Below are positions 37,728-48,204 of a stretch of DNA of 64,000 nt, piece after piece (positions within the stretch are counted from its first letter, which is position 1; each line of letters opens with the position of its first letter). The translations under genes were made by a program, and so were the position numbers. Below the pieces are notes generated by a model. That model made no database searches. It was given only the letters and a program-made list of their open reading frames with translations, and was not told where the DNA came from. The DNA is from Mycolicibacterium grossiae (GTDB lineage: Bacteria > Actinomycetota > Actinomycetes > Mycobacteriales > Mycobacteriaceae): assembly GCF_008329645.1 (NCBI RefSeq), contig NZ_CP043474.1:310001-374000 (forward strand), written 5' to 3'.

Positions 37728-39080
37728 ATGTCCATGCAACTGGCCTTGAGGCCGTACGTCACTGCAGGCGTCGCGATCGTCGGCGCGAGCGTCATCGCCG
37801 TGACGCCCATCGCGCCGCACCCGACGATGCCGGACCTGCGGCTGACCGCAGCCATCGACAATCCGGTCGCGGTGTTCGCGCCCGTCGTGTCCGCGGCGGG
37901 CAGCTGGCTGGACGGCGTGGTCAGGGCCGAGGTCGCCGACCCCTTTCCGATCCTCGCGCAGATCTTCCGCAATCAGCAGTACACCGTCGGCCAGATCGTC
38001 GCGTCGTTGAACGGCGCACGCGAAGGACTCCAGGGCATCGCCACGGGCCTGCCCGCGACGCTGCAGGCCGCGGGCGCACTGATCGCCGCGGGCGACATCA
38101 ACGGCGCGATCAACAAGGTCATGAGTGACGGTCTGGCCCCCATCACGGCGCTCATCTTCAACACGTGGACTCCGCTGCAACCTGCGCTGCAGCGGCCCTT
38201 CGCCGTCCTCCAGGCCATGGTGCCGGCCCTCTTCGACGCCGGCCTCGCCCTGGTGCTCGGCACGATCAGCTCGACCGTGGGGCTCGGCTTCGTCTTCGGC
38301 GCACCGCCGTTCGTGCAACAACTGGTGACCGCCACGCAGAACGTGCTGGGCGCCATCGCCACGCTCGACCCGGTCAACGTCATCAACGCCATTCAGCACG
38401 GGATCGCCGACATTGCGCAGAACGCGATCGACCAGCTGCACACTTTCACCGACGTCGGCGGCACCATCGACGCCATCCGCAACGCCATCCTCAACGCGCT
38501 GCAGACCCCTGCCGCCGGCGCCGTGGTCACCGCCGCAGCGGGCAGCGCGGCCATCGCCGCGGTCCCCGACGTCTCGGCAACCCTCGTCGGCGTCTCCACG
38601 CCCGACGCGCCCGCCCGGGACGCCGCAGCCCCGGGGGCCGAGTCACCCCTCGCCGCGACTCCGTCCGCACCGGACGCCGTGACGGACGACGCCGCCACCG
38701 GAGAACCGGAGACCACCGCGACCGACCCGGTCGCCACGGAGGTTCCGCTCGCCGCCGACGCGCCGACCGAGGCGGTGGGCGCCGAGAGTCCGGTAGCCGA
38801 CGGGGCCACCAGGGAGGAGGCCGGCGCGAGCGACGCGACGAGCGCGCCGAAGGGCTCCACCACGGTGGTCCGCGACAGCACCAAGGCCGTACCCGGCGCC
38901 GCGAACCCGGGTGTCGCGACGAACCCGACGACGGGCCACACCGGTGCGTCGACCACCGCCGGTGCCTCGAGCACGGACACGACGGACGCCGGCGACACCA
39001 GCGACGGCCCAGCCAAGGACCCGGGCGCCAAGGACCCGGGCGCCAAGGACTCGGGCACCGGGGGCGCCGAGGCCGCCTGA
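37728..39080 (+). CDS. Exported mycobacterial protein of unknown function
   Basis: 450 residues. The N-terminus (MSMQLALRPYVTAGVAIVGA, then SVIAVTPIAPHP) looks like an uncleaved signal or anchor. Residues about 40-260 form an Ala/Leu-rich helical domain (FPILAQIFRNQQYTVGQIVA, ATLDPVNVINAIQHGIADIA), with GLALVLGTISSTVGLGFVFG as a hydrophobic hairpin. The last 190 residues are Ala/Thr/Asp/Gly-rich and end in a repeat KDPGAKDPGAKDSGTGG. It resembles a paralogous family of mycobacterial exported proteins without known function. It is not a PE or PPE protein: the start motif is missing. Confidence 0.72.
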   Translation: MSMQLALRPYVTAGVAIVGASVIAVTPIAPHPTMPDLRLTAAIDNPVAVFAPVVSAAGSWLDGVVRAEVADPFPILAQIFRNQQYTVGQIVASLNGAREGLQGIATGLPATLQAAGALIAAGDINGAINKVMSDGLAPITALIFNTWTPLQPALQRPFAVLQAMVPALFDAGLALVLGTISSTVGLGFVFGAPPFVQQLVTATQNVLGAIATLDPVNVINAIQHGIADIAQNAIDQLHTFTDVGGTIDAIRNAILNALQTPAAGAVVTAAAGSAAIAAVPDVSATLVGVSTPDAPARDAAAPGAESPLAATPSAPDAVTDDAATGEPETTATDPVATEVPLAADAPTEAVGAESPVADGATREEAGASDATSAPKGSTTVVRDSTKAVPGAANPGVATNPTTGHTGASTTAGASSTDTTDAGDTSDGPAKDPGAKDPGAKDSGTGGAEAA

Positions 39081-39085
39081 CGCCG

Positions 39086-39119
39086 CGTCGCCCCGGGACC
39101 CTCGGGTTCCGGGGCGACG
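39086..39119. terminator. Hairpin between convergent exported-protein and TetR genes
   Basis: CGTCGCCCCGG (39086-39096) pairs with CCGGGGCGACG (39109-39119), and the 12-base loop can pair further (CCC with GGG). It lies between two convergent stops and can serve both. Confidence 0.7.
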
Positions 39120-39128
39120 TCGCGTGAG

Positions 39129-39680
39129 CTAACCGTCCAGCCCCAGAGCGGCCAGCGCGCCGTCGACGGCCGCCGCCCGCAACCGGTCACGCGCTGCGTC
39201 CGGGAATTGCAGACAGCAGTCCTGCAGTCCGCCGAACGCGATGACGGCGCGCGTCGACTGCTCGAGCGTCGGCCTGCCGCCGAACACCAGTCGGGTGAGC
39301 CGCTCGCGCCAGGCGAGCAGGGAATCGATGAGGCCGAGATCGGCGAGGGTCGTCAACTCGGCAACCACCAGCACCAGGTCCGCCCGGTGCTTGTAGTGGA
39401 AGTCGAACCAGCCCTCGAGCAGTTCGCGGGGCGTGGCGCGGGACGCCCGCCGCCTGCGCTCCTGGGCCGCGACGAAGATCTCCCCCTCCTCCATCAGCGG
39501 TGTCAGGATGCTGCGGACGAGTTCGTCGCGGGACCCGAAGTGGTAGTACAGCGCGGGCTTGGTGATGCCGAGGCGGTCGGCGATGTCCTGCAGGCTGGTG
39601 CGCTGCACGCCCTTCTCGGTGAACAGTTCGCGTGCCACGGATTGAATGCGCTGCTTGGTGTCCGACGCCGGCTTGGCCAC
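39129..39680 (-). CDS. TetR-family repressor
   Basis: 183 residues. The DNA-binding domain is at residues 7-53: KQRIQSVARELFTEKGVQRT, then SLQDIADRLGITKPALYYHF and GSRDELVRSIL. The rest is the variable helical ligand pocket, so the inducer is unknown. GTG start at 39680. It diverges from the FAD monooxygenase gene across 74 bases that hold two inverted copies of a 17-base site, so it very probably represses both itself and the monooxygenase until a substrate-like ligand arrives. Confidence 0.93.
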   Translation of the reverse strand: MAKPASDTKQRIQSVARELFTEKGVQRTSLQDIADRLGITKPALYYHFGSRDELVRSILTPLMEEGEIFVAAQERRRRASRATPRELLEGWFDFHYKHRADLVLVVAELTTLADLGLIDSLLAWRERLTRLVFGGRPTLEQSTRAVIAFGGLQDCCLQFPDAARDRLRAAAVDGALAALGLDG

Positions 39681-39696
39681 GGAGGCACCCTATCCG

Positions 39697-39744
39697 ACTT
39701 AACGGTCGGTAAGCTGACCCGGAGTCACTTACCGACCGTTAAGT
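39697..39744. promoter_or_regulatory. Paired TetR operators in the divergent promoter
   Basis: ACTTAACGGTCGGTAAG (39697-39713) and its exact complement CTTACCGACCGTTAAGT (39728-39744) are separated by 14 bases. Each copy is itself a near-palindrome around TTAACGGTCGGTAA, as expected for a TetR dimer site. The right copy ends just before the AAGGAG of the monooxygenase. Confidence 0.85.
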
Positions 39745-39754
39745 AAGGAGCGAC

Positions 39755-40954
39755 ATGGACGTACTGATCTCCGGCGCCAGCATCGCCGGCCCGGTCCTTG
39801 CCTACTGGCTCGCCGAGTACGGCGCCCGCGTCACGGTGGTGGAACGGGCCCCTGCGCTGCGTAAGACCGGCGGCCACGCCATCGACCTGTTCCGGCCCGC
39901 CATGGTGATCGCCGAGCGCATGGGCGTGCTGCCGCGCGTCGAGGCCCGCGCCACGGGCACCACCACCCTCACCGCCCACCGGCCGTGGACGTCCCGTCCG
40001 GTGCGGATGGACTACGTCAAGGTCGTCGGCGCCATGTCCGACCGGCACGTCGAGATCATGCGAGACGACCTCGGCGAGATCTTCTACGACGCGGGCGCCG
40101 ACGGCGTCGACTACCGCTTCGGCGACCAGATCACCGAGATCGGCGACGACGGTGCGGTGACGTTCGCCGCCGGCGACACCCGCCGGTTCGACCTGATCGT
40201 CGGCGCCGACGGATTGCATTCCGGTGTCCGCAGGCTGGTCTTCGGCGAGGTCGTCGAGCGCTACCTCGGCAGCCACCTGGCGGTCGTCTCGGTGCCCAAG
40301 CACGTCGCCCACGACGGCGACCTCACCGGTTACTACGAACCGAACCGCGTGGCGATGGTCTATACCGCCGATCACCTCGACGATGCGCGGGCGGTCTTCC
40401 TGTTCCGGCCGAACACTCCACTGCACGTCCACCACCGCGACGTCGACGCTCAGAAGCGCGCACTCGCCGCGGCCTACGCCGGGGCGCCTTCGGAGGTCGG
40501 GCGCTGGCTCGCCGAGTTGAAGCACACGCCGGCCTTCTACTTCGACGCGATCACCCAGCTCGAGATGCCCAGCTGGTCGCGCGGTCGCGTCACGCTCGTC
40601 GGCGACGCGGGCTACTGCCCGGGACCCGCCGTCGGCGGGAGCACCAGCCTCGCGGTGTACGGCGCCTACGTGCTGGCGTGTGAAATCGCCCGTGCCGACG
40701 GTGATCCGGCGCGCGCCTTCGCCGCCTACGAGGCGCTCCTCAAGCCGTCGGTCCTCGGCAGCCGCGCGCTGGCACGCGTCAACGCGAAGGCCCTGCTCCC
40801 CGGGAGCCGGTGGGGCGTCGACGCCCTCGTCACCGCCGGACGCACCCTGTCGCTGCTGCCGCGGGCCGTCACCGGACCGCTGATCCGCCTCAACGACAAG
40901 GGCATTCGGCTGTACGACACCATGCCGCTGCCCGAGCCGGTGCTCACCCGGTGA
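39755..40954 (+). CDS. FAD-dependent monooxygenase (class A, TetX/PHBH-like)
   Basis: 399 residues. The FAD motifs are present in order: a Rossmann start VLISGASIAGPVLAYWLAEY ending in the acidic VVERAP, the DG motif VGADGLHSGVRRLVFG near 150, and the GD motif VTLVGDAGYCPGPAVGGSTS near 287. Such enzymes hydroxylate aromatic or polyketide-type molecules using NAD(P)H and oxygen, and some inactivate antibiotics. The AAGGAG site seven bases before the ATG at 39755 is strong. It is divergent from, and probably repressed by, the TetR neighbour, which suggests a ligand-induced detoxification or catabolic role. Confidence 0.92.
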   Translation: MDVLISGASIAGPVLAYWLAEYGARVTVVERAPALRKTGGHAIDLFRPAMVIAERMGVLPRVEARATGTTTLTAHRPWTSRPVRMDYVKVVGAMSDRHVEIMRDDLGEIFYDAGADGVDYRFGDQITEIGDDGAVTFAAGDTRRFDLIVGADGLHSGVRRLVFGEVVERYLGSHLAVVSVPKHVAHDGDLTGYYEPNRVAMVYTADHLDDARAVFLFRPNTPLHVHHRDVDAQKRALAAAYAGAPSEVGRWLAELKHTPAFYFDAITQLEMPSWSRGRVTLVGDAGYCPGPAVGGSTSLAVYGAYVLACEIARADGDPARAFAAYEALLKPSVLGSRALARVNAKALLPGSRWGVDALVTAGRTLSLLPRAVTGPLIRLNDKGIRLYDTMPLPEPVLTR

Positions 40955-40978
40955 CACGACCCCGTCGAACGAGAAAGA

Positions 40979-41004
40979 CGCCCGGGACGTCACCGTCCCG
41001 GGCG
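40979..41004. terminator. Hairpin between convergent monooxygenase and fadB genes
   Basis: CGCCCGGGACG and CGTCCCGGGCG, 11 perfect pairs around TCAC, lie between the two stops and can terminate from either side. Confidence 0.75.
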
Positions 41005-41024
41005 CCTGAATCGTCAGCGCTCGA

Positions 41025-43172
41025 CTACGAGGTCAGCGACGCCGGCGGGGTGAAGCGCTCGCCGTACCGCTCGGCGAGCTGCTTCGCACGGGCCACGAAG
41101 GCCTCCTTGCCCACGCCGAGTTCGCCTTCGTAGCCGACGATGAACTGCGCGCTGCCACCGGTGTACGGCGGGAAGCCGATGCCCATGATGGAGCCGATGT
41201 TCGCGTCCGCGGTCGAGGTCAGCACGCCCTCGTCGAGGCACTTCTGCGTCTCGAGCGCCTCGGCGAACAGCATGCGGTCGATCATGTCCTGCAGCGGGAT
41301 CTCGGTCGTGCCCGAAGAGAAGGTGTCGGCGAGTCCCTCCCACAGCCCGACGCGCTTGCCGTCGACGTACTCGTAGAAGCCCGCACCCTTGAGGCGCGAC
41401 GGGCGGCCGATCTCGATCATCTTCTCGACCACCGACTCCGCGGGGTGCGGCTCGTAGGTGCCGCCCTCGTCCTCGACGCCCTTGCGCGAGGCGACCGCGA
41501 TCTTGTGCATCAGCTCGAGGTTGAGTTCGTCGGACAGCTGCAGCGGCGGCGCCGGGTAGCCGGCCTGCGAACCCGCCTGCTCGATGCTGGCCGGGGCCAC
41601 GCCCTCGCCCAGCATTGCCAGCGCCTCGTTGACGAAGGTGCCGATGACGCGGCTGGTGAAGAAGCCGCGGCTGTCGTTCACGACGATCGGCGTCTTGCCG
41701 ATGGCCAAGGTGTAGTCGAACACCCGGGCCAGTGCCTCGTCGGAGGTCTTCTCGCCCTTGATGATCTCGACCAGCGGCATCTTGTCGACGGGTGAGAAGA
41801 AGTGGATGCCGATGAAGTCCTCCTGGCGCTTCACGCCGGTCGCGAGACCGGTGATCGGCAGCGTGGAGGTGTTGGAACCGAGCAGCGCGTTCGGCTCGAC
41901 GATGTCCTCGATCTCCTGGAACACCTGGTGCTTGAGTTCCTGGCTCTCGAAGACGGCCTCGATGACGAAGTCGACGCCGGCGAAGTCGGCCGGGTCGGCG
42001 GTCGGGGTGATGCGGGCCAGCAGCGCGTCGGAGCGCTCCTGGGTGGTGCGCCCGCGCTCGAGGGCCTTCGCCTCGATCTTCTCCGAGTAGCCCTTGCCCT
42101 TCTGGGCGGCCTCGATGCTGACGTCCTTCAGCACGACGTCGAAGCCGGCCTTGGCCGACACGTAGGCGATGCCCGCGCCCATCATGCCCGCGCCCAGGAC
42201 GCCGATCTTGCGGATCTCCTGCTTGGCGATGCCGTCCGGCCGCGAGCCGCCGGAGTTGATGTACTGCAGGTCCAGGAAGAACGCCTGGATCATGTTCTTG
42301 GCGACCTGGCCGGTGACCAGCTGGGTGAAGTACCGGCTCTCGATGCGGCTGGCGGTGTCGAAGTCGACCTGCGCGCCCTCGACGGCGGCGTCGAGGATCG
42401 CGCGCGGCGCCGGCATCGGCGCGCCCTTGAGCTGCTTGCGCAGCAGCGCCGGGAACGAGGGCAGGATCGCCGCCAGCGCCGGGTGCGACGGGGTGCCGCC
42501 GGGCATCTTGTAGCCCTTGGCGTCCCACGGCTGGGTGTGGCTGTCCGGGTTGGCCTTGATCCACGCCTTCGCGGCCGGGACGAGTTCCTCGACGCTGCCG
42601 ACGAGTTCGTCGACCAGGCCGATCTCCTTGGCCTTGCCCGGCTTGAAGCGCGTGCCCTGGCTCAGGATCTCCATGAAGGCCTTCTGGATGCCGAACATGC
42701 GCACGGTGCGCGCCACGCCGCCGCCACCGGGCAGCAGACCGAGGGTGACCTCGGGCAGACCAATCTGCACGCCCTTGACGTCGGCGGCGATGCGGTGGTG
42801 GGTGGCCAGCGCGATCTCCAGGCCGCCGCCGAGGGCGGCGCCGTTGATGGCGGCGACGACGGGCTTGCCCAGCGTCTCCAGCTTGCGAAGGTCGGCCTTG
42901 ATGCTCTCGACCTCTTCGAACGCCTCGGCGGCGTTGTCCGGGCCGACGTTGATCATGCCCTTGAGGTCACCACCGGCGAAGAAGGTCTTCTTCGCGCTGG
43001 TGATGACGACGCCAGTGACCGAATCCTGTTCGGCCAGCAGGCGTTCGACGGTGTCGTGCATCGACTGCTTGTAGTGCTCGTTCATCACGTTGGCCGACCC
43101 GGTCGGGTCGTCCAGCGTCAGCGTGACGATGCCGTCGGCGTCCTTGTCCCACTGAATGGTGTTCTCTGCCAT
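41025..43172 (-). CDS. fadB: Trifunctional-type fatty acid oxidation protein FadB
   Basis: 715 residues. The N-terminal crotonase-like part (1 to about 190) has [26 protein letters not shown] and [16 protein letters not shown], with the two catalytic Glu expected for enoyl-CoA hydratase. The second part is a 3-hydroxyacyl-CoA dehydrogenase: [23 protein letters not shown]-binding site near 330, then [17 protein letters not shown] with its catalytic His, and the C-terminal dehydrogenase dimer domain. It carries out the middle steps of beta-oxidation together with the thiolase encoded just upstream (35-base gap). M. tuberculosis Rv0860 is the remembered counterpart. Confidence 0.96.
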   Translation of the reverse strand: MAENTIQWDKDADGIVTLTLDDPTGSANVMNEHYKQSMHDTVERLLAEQDSVTGVVITSAKKTFFAGGDLKGMINVGPDNAAEAFEEVESIKADLRKLETLGKPVVAAINGAALGGGLEIALATHHRIAADVKGVQIGLPEVTLGLLPGGGGVARTVRMFGIQKAFMEILSQGTRFKPGKAKEIGLVDELVGSVEELVPAAKAWIKANPDSHTQPWDAKGYKMPGGTPSHPALAAILPSFPALLRKQLKGAPMPAPRAILDAAVEGAQVDFDTASRIESRYFTQLVTGQVAKNMIQAFFLDLQYINSGGSRPDGIAKQEIRKIGVLGAGMMGAGIAYVSAKAGFDVVLKDVSIEAAQKGKGYSEKIEAKALERGRTTQERSDALLARITPTADPADFAGVDFVIEAVFESQELKHQVFQEIEDIVEPNALLGSNTSTLPITGLATGVKRQEDFIGIHFFSPVDKMPLVEIIKGEKTSDEALARVFDYTLAIGKTPIVVNDSRGFFTSRVIGTFVNEALAMLGEGVAPASIEQAGSQAGYPAPPLQLSDELNLELMHKIAVASRKGVEDEGGTYEPHPAESVVEKMIEIGRPSRLKGAGFYEYVDGKRVGLWEGLADTFSSGTTEIPLQDMIDRMLFAEALETQKCLDEGVLTSTADANIGSIMGIGFPPYTGGSAQFIVGYEGELGVGKEAFVARAKQLAERYGERFTPPASLTS

Positions 43173-43207
43173 GTTCGTTGCTGTCCTCTGGTCGGTGGGT
43201 CCGGCGC

Positions 43208-44419
<1,212 letters not shown>

Positions 44420-44522
44420 GTCTGACTCTCCAGGTCCTAGTGGGGTCGTGGCTCCGCCCTGAGGAACACAGGGGCGAACCCGCGTGGAGGTGAGTCCTCG
44501 CGAGCGCGAGCCTAGCAGCCTC

Positions 44523-44542
44523 GCCCAACCCGTTGGTTGGGC
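44523..44542. promoter_or_regulatory. Short inverted repeat upstream of fadA
   Basis: GCCCAACC, a four-base spacer CGTT and GGTTGGGC lie about 104 bases before the fadA start. This could be a regulator site for the fadA-fadB operon, or just a hairpin; no bound protein can be named. Confidence 0.4.
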
Positions 44543-44577
44543 AGTCGCCCGACCGGGCGTGACGTCCGCGACACGAC

Positions 44578-44615
44578 GCAGCCCCAGCGTGACACTGGCG
44601 TCACGCCGGGGCTGC
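44578..44615 (-). terminator. Long hairpin downstream of the Old Yellow Enzyme gene
   Basis: GCAGCCCC-A-GCGTGAC pairs with GTCACGC-C-GGGGCTGC across an eight-base loop, 15 pairs with one mismatch. It lies 36 bases past the stop of the minus-strand gene at 44651. Confidence 0.7.
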
Positions 44616-44650
44616 GGCGGGTCGGCCCGCGAGCCGAATGGAGCGATGCG

Positions 44651-45757
44651 TCAGGCGGATTCGACCGCGACCGAATCGGCGAGCGTCGGGTAGTCCACGT
44701 AACCGGCCGGGCCGGGCGCGTAGAACGTCGCGACGTCGGGGGTGTTGAGGTCGGCACCGAGCAGCAACCGGTCGATCAGGTCCGGGTTGGCCAGGAACGG
44801 ACGGCCGACCGCCGCGGCGGTGATCGCACCCCACTCGGCGAGCGTCTCGAGCTGGCAGAAGTCGGTCTCGCGGTCACGACCGGTGTTCAGCACCAGCGTG
44901 CCGGACCACAGCGCACGCAGCGCGCCGAAGGTCCGCGTGCTCGGGTCGATCAGCACGTGCAGGTACGCGATGTTCAGCGGGGCGATGCGCTCGATCAGGG
45001 CCTCGTAGGCGCTGACGGTGTCCACCTCGTTCATGTCGCCGGCGACGCCCCCGGGGGAGATGCGCACGCCCACCCGGCCGGCGCCGATCTCGTCGGCCAC
45101 CGCCTCGACGACCTCGGCGGTGAACCGGGCGCGGTTCTCCGGCGATCCGCCGTAGGCGTCGGTCCGCTGGTTCACCACGTCGGAGAGGAACTCGTGCAGC
45201 AGGTAGCCGTTGGCCGAGTGGATCTCGACGCCGTCCATCCCGGCGTCGACGGCGCGGCGGGCGGCCCGGCGGAACTGTTCGACGATGCCGCTGATTTCGT
45301 CGGTCTCCAGCGCGCGCGGCACGGGCAACGGCTTCTTGCCCGACGGGGTGTGGGTGAGCATGTCCGCGGCGATGGCCGACGGTGCGACGGTCTCGGTGCC
45401 GCTGATTTCGGGGTGGCCCATGCGTCCGACGTGCCACAGCTGCATGAACATCCGGCCACCGCCCTCGTGCACGGCCGCCGCGATCTCCGCCCACTTGGCC
45501 TGATGGCCGTCGGTGTAGTTGCCCGGGGTGTTCATGTAGGCGCCGTTCGCCTCCGCGGAGATCGCGGTCGCCTCGGTGATGATGAGCCCGGCGGCGGCAC
45601 GCTGTGCGTAGTAGCGCACCGCGAGGTCGGACGGCGTGCCGTCGGACTGTGCGCGCGATCGGGTCAACGGCGCCATGAAGATTCGGTTGGTGACGGGGGT
45701 GTCACCGATCACGGCGGGACGCAGGAGCGCGGCGTCGGAGGCGAGCGTGAAGGTCAT
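44651..45757 (-). CDS. Old Yellow Enzyme-family alkene reductase
   Basis: 368 residues, FMN TIM barrel. Motifs: NRIFMAPLTRSRAQSDGTPS, LIITEATAIS, GGRMFMQLWHVGRMGHPEIS, GMDGVEIHSANGYLLHEFLS (substrate-binding His/Asn pair in HSANGYL), TDAYGGSPENRARF, and AVGRPFLANPDLIDRL near the end. These place it with NemA/XenB-type NADPH-dependent ene-reductases acting on nitro compounds or activated alkenes. ATG at 45757. It stands alone, followed by a long hairpin; the low-GC island begins about 100 bases upstream of its start. Confidence 0.93.
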   Translation of the reverse strand: MTFTLASDAALLRPAVIGDTPVTNRIFMAPLTRSRAQSDGTPSDLAVRYYAQRAAAGLIITEATAISAEANGAYMNTPGNYTDGHQAKWAEIAAAVHEGGGRMFMQLWHVGRMGHPEISGTETVAPSAIAADMLTHTPSGKKPLPVPRALETDEISGIVEQFRRAARRAVDAGMDGVEIHSANGYLLHEFLSDVVNQRTDAYGGSPENRARFTAEVVEAVADEIGAGRVGVRISPGGVAGDMNEVDTVSAYEALIERIAPLNIAYLHVLIDPSTRTFGALRALWSGTLVLNTGRDRETDFCQLETLAEWGAITAAAVGRPFLANPDLIDRLLLGADLNTPDVATFYAPGPAGYVDYPTLADSVAVESA

Positions 45758-45864
45758 GCCGCCCACAGCACCGTTTCCCGCCGTTTCATTCCCCGGCCTC
45801 GCCGCGCGGCGGGGCGTCACGCGTGCAGCCGCAGCCCTCGACGATCTTGTCGACGGTCCTACGC

Positions 45865-46209
45865 TCACCGCTTCTTTGACGTGGCTTCCGAAGCATTGAG
45901 AATGCGCAGCGCGAATGCCGTTACGTGCGCCGCCTCTTTTTGATCGAATGCGACTACGCGCGCCGCCGAGCGGGTTACTAAGTCTGCCGCACTCAACCTT
46001 CTTGCCGATTTCTTAACCAAAGTCTCGAATTCTTCCTTGTCAAGGACCGGAAGGTCGAAAGCGTTTACGGACGGTACCAGCGCAGAATTCTCGCCATATC
46101 CGATCCCATGCAACCGCTCAAATTCCAGAGTGGCTGATCCAGTCAAGTCATCCTCTAGTTCCTCTGGCAACTCCGTCTCCGACGACAGGAGCGTCGAATC
46201 CTCGTCCAT
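45865..46209 (-). CDS. Small acidic hypothetical protein of the low-GC operon
   Basis: 114 residues. The first half is strongly acidic (SSETELPEELEDDLTGSATL) and the second is helical and basic (FETLVKKSARRLSAADLVTR, AAHVTAFALRILNASEATSK). No known family is recognised. A good AAGGAGGA site precedes the ATG at 46209. It lies 64 bases after the membrane-protein gene on the same strand, so it is probably the third gene of that operon. A regulator, antitoxin-like partner or adaptor are all possible; none can be shown. Confidence 0.7.
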   Translation of the reverse strand: MDEDSTLLSSETELPEELEDDLTGSATLEFERLHGIGYGENSALVPSVNAFDLPVLDKEEFETLVKKSARRLSAADLVTRSAARVVAFDQKEAAHVTAFALRILNASEATSKKR

Positions 46210-46273
46210 AACTCCTCCTTGTTTCCTAGTACGATTTGAATCTAATCGAGTAACGCGGCCCGTCGTCTCCACG

Positions 46274-47743
46274 CTAGTAACCGAACTGAGGCCCTTCCGT
46301 CGTCGCCATGTACCTTTTGATGTTCGCAATAAGCGCTATAAAGCACCAGGCCGCAGCGACGCCTATCAGCCATTCCGTCGCCAGAAGGATCATCCTTATG
46401 TCGCCTGGTATCGACGTGTTGCAACCGGGTGTCCCAGAACAACCACCTCTCGATGAGATCCAGCTGACTATTGCGAGCGTGGCAACGATCGACGCGACTG
46501 CTGCAAGTATCGCTCCAAGGCGCGCTGATATGGGGGCCGCTAGTTCGCCCGCTCCTGCATTGATGAGAGACGACATACCAAGCGCACCAGGAAGGGCGAC
46601 GAGCAAAGCTGGGACTAAAGACGCTTGTGTCCCAATAAGACCTTCGACCATGAACGAAGCAGCAGTGATGGCTAACAAAACGGCTAAGAGCCGCACAAGT
46701 GCGCCAGCTAGCTGGCCGAGTGGCGTTTCATCGAAGACAACGCTCGCTGCTAGCCGACGCGGCCGGTTGCGCGCCGTCGACAAGTTTTGCGTATACAGAT
46801 GTGCGAGGTTATCCATGTCCTTGACCCGATAATCGCAACGCGCGACCCCGCCGGCTGGTTTAAACTGCCGCAATTCCCAGTCTTTCATCGAGTGCGGGCT
46901 TTGCGTAACGCCGAGAAACGTCGCTAGAACCGTAAAGCTTCGAACGTAGTGGCGGGCGGGCCCGCGCATTCGCAGGTGATAACTCTGCGCCGCTAGAGCT
47001 AGCGGGATCTCAATCCGATAATTATATGGCGCCAATCCCAACGCACGCCTTGTACGTTCAAAGGCTCCGTGCCCTCGGTACCGTGATTGCCCGATGCTGG
47101 TGCGGTAAGTCACCTTGAAGAAGACTCGTTCCGACGTGCATGGAACAAGAAGCAACTGATGAAGCCTAAAAAAACTAAAAAGGGCAAAGAAGGTTCTGTC
47201 TCGCGCCAACCTTACTGACTTCTCGTACCCTGGCGCTGCCTTGACATCGTCCCTCCGGAATCTTCGAAGCGCATTGAATAGATTGGATGAGTCTTCCGAC
47301 TTCATCTGAGCAACCTCGAGGTACGGTTCCACTTCGGGATCGGTGGGGTCGAGACCTACCTTTTCGATCGCGCGGGCCATAATGACTCGTATCACCGTAA
47401 GAGTGTCTATGCGCCCTAGAATTGAGTTCTGCACACCATCGGAAGCTTCGACCTCAAGCGTGTCAATTAACGCCCCCCGCAGGGGTTGGGCTATTGGGAC
47501 GAAGTGCGCAACACCACCCGAAGACAGTTCCATCTTGGTCACGCGCTGCAGATAGCTACCTTTGTCGTCTAGCGACTCTGTGGCGCGCACAATGTATTGG
47601 GATGGCTGAGTGAGTAGCGCGATTAGACGCTCCTGGCCATCGTCCTTCAGATAATCTACAAGCCGGGAAGCCGAGCCTGCGCTTCGTCGCTCAACGTGAG
47701 GCACTCGAGCGGACTTCGTCGAAGGACGCCTCGTCACGCTCAC
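46274..47743 (-). CDS. Membrane protein with large soluble N-terminal domain (unknown)
   Basis: 489 residues. Residues 1-335 are soluble and mixed alpha/beta with no recognised family (for example SRLVDYLKDDGQERLIALLT near the start and KDWELRQFKPAGGVARCDYR near 290). Four hydrophobic helices follow at about 350-370, 376-397, 408-430 and 452-476. The loop between the last two (SSRGGCSGTPGCNTSIPGD) has two Cys that could form a disulfide outside the membrane. The start codon overlaps the stop of the Nudix gene by four bases (ATGA), so the two are translationally coupled. The pattern of cytosolic domain plus C-terminal membrane helices recalls effectors that act on the envelope, but this is inference. 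Confidence 0.75.
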   Translation of the reverse strand: MSVTRRPSTKSARVPHVERRSAGSASRLVDYLKDDGQERLIALLTQPSQYIVRATESLDDKGSYLQRVTKMELSSGGVAHFVPIAQPLRGALIDTLEVEASDGVQNSILGRIDTLTVIRVIMARAIEKVGLDPTDPEVEPYLEVAQMKSEDSSNLFNALRRFRRDDVKAAPGYEKSVRLARDRTFFALFSFFRLHQLLLVPCTSERVFFKVTYRTSIGQSRYRGHGAFERTRRALGLAPYNYRIEIPLALAAQSYHLRMRGPARHYVRSFTVLATFLGVTQSPHSMKDWELRQFKPAGGVARCDYRVKDMDNLAHLYTQNLSTARNRPRRLAASVVFDETPLGQLAGALVRLLAVLLAITAASFMVEGLIGTQASLVPALLVALPGALGMSSLINAGAGELAAPISARLGAILAAVASIVATLAIVSWISSRGGCSGTPGCNTSIPGDIRMILLATEWLIGVAAAWCFIALIANIKRYMATTEGPQFGY

Positions 47744-48204
47744 AACTCAAATCCTCTGACGGACTTCATCAGATCGAGGGCATGCAAAGCCTCTGAGGTA
47801 AGCCGTATATCGTGTTCTACATTTCGGATATTGCGCCACGAACACTCCCCGATCTCTAGACGACTCATCCAATTTTGCGGCCTGGGCTCGGCGCAACTGG
47901 TCGTCGATACATCGGTGCGAAAGATGTGATCATAGTGAGGCTTGTCCGATTGCCGATATTGGCCAACTTCATGCAGATCGTGAGATATGTCGAGACCAGT
48001 CTCTTCGCGTACCTCACGAATTGCAGCGTCTCGCGGGTCCTTGCCTCGCCTATGGAAACCACCGGGAAGTGTCCACAATTTAGAGAAGCGATTGCGTACA
48101 AGTAGCACATGCCCGTGCTCGTTTTGCACGTATACCATCGACCCGGCCGTGTAGGTCGGTGTCTTGACCCGAATGAACGCTCGGACAACTCCACTGCGCG
48201 CCAC
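47740..48204 (-). CDS. Nudix-family hydrolase-like protein with altered Nudix box
   Basis: 154 residues, one Nudix domain. The box spans residues 49-71: G49, then Lys55 where the first conserved Glu of GX5E should be, then R63-E64-V-R-E-E-T-G-L intact. The metal-binding Glu residues are kept, so activity is possible but altered. The leading strand SMVYVQNEHGHVLLVRNRFS and the LWTLPGGFH turn are typical. Nudix enzymes cleave nucleoside diphosphates linked to another group. GTG start at 48204 has a GGAGGG site. It is the first gene of the low-GC operon. Confidence 0.85.
   Translation of the reverse strand: MARSGVVRAFIRVKTPTYTAGSMVYVQNEHGHVLLVRNRFSKLWTLPGGFHRRGKDPRDAAIREVREETGLDISHDLHEVGQYRQSDKPHYDHIFRTDVSTTSCAEPRPQNWMSRLEIGECSWRNIRNVEHDIRLTSEALHALDLMKSVRGFEL

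Noticed and set aside
37728..39080. Exported protein considered as a PE, PPE or PE_PGRS member
   Set aside because: The PE/PPE N-terminal motifs and the GGAGG-rich repeats are absent.
45760..45864. Possible displaced 5' half of the Lrp gene at the left island edge (a LDDLVDG-like stretch on the plus strand)
   Set aside because: Too short, no start codon in frame and no helix-turn-helix; the likeness is not convincing.
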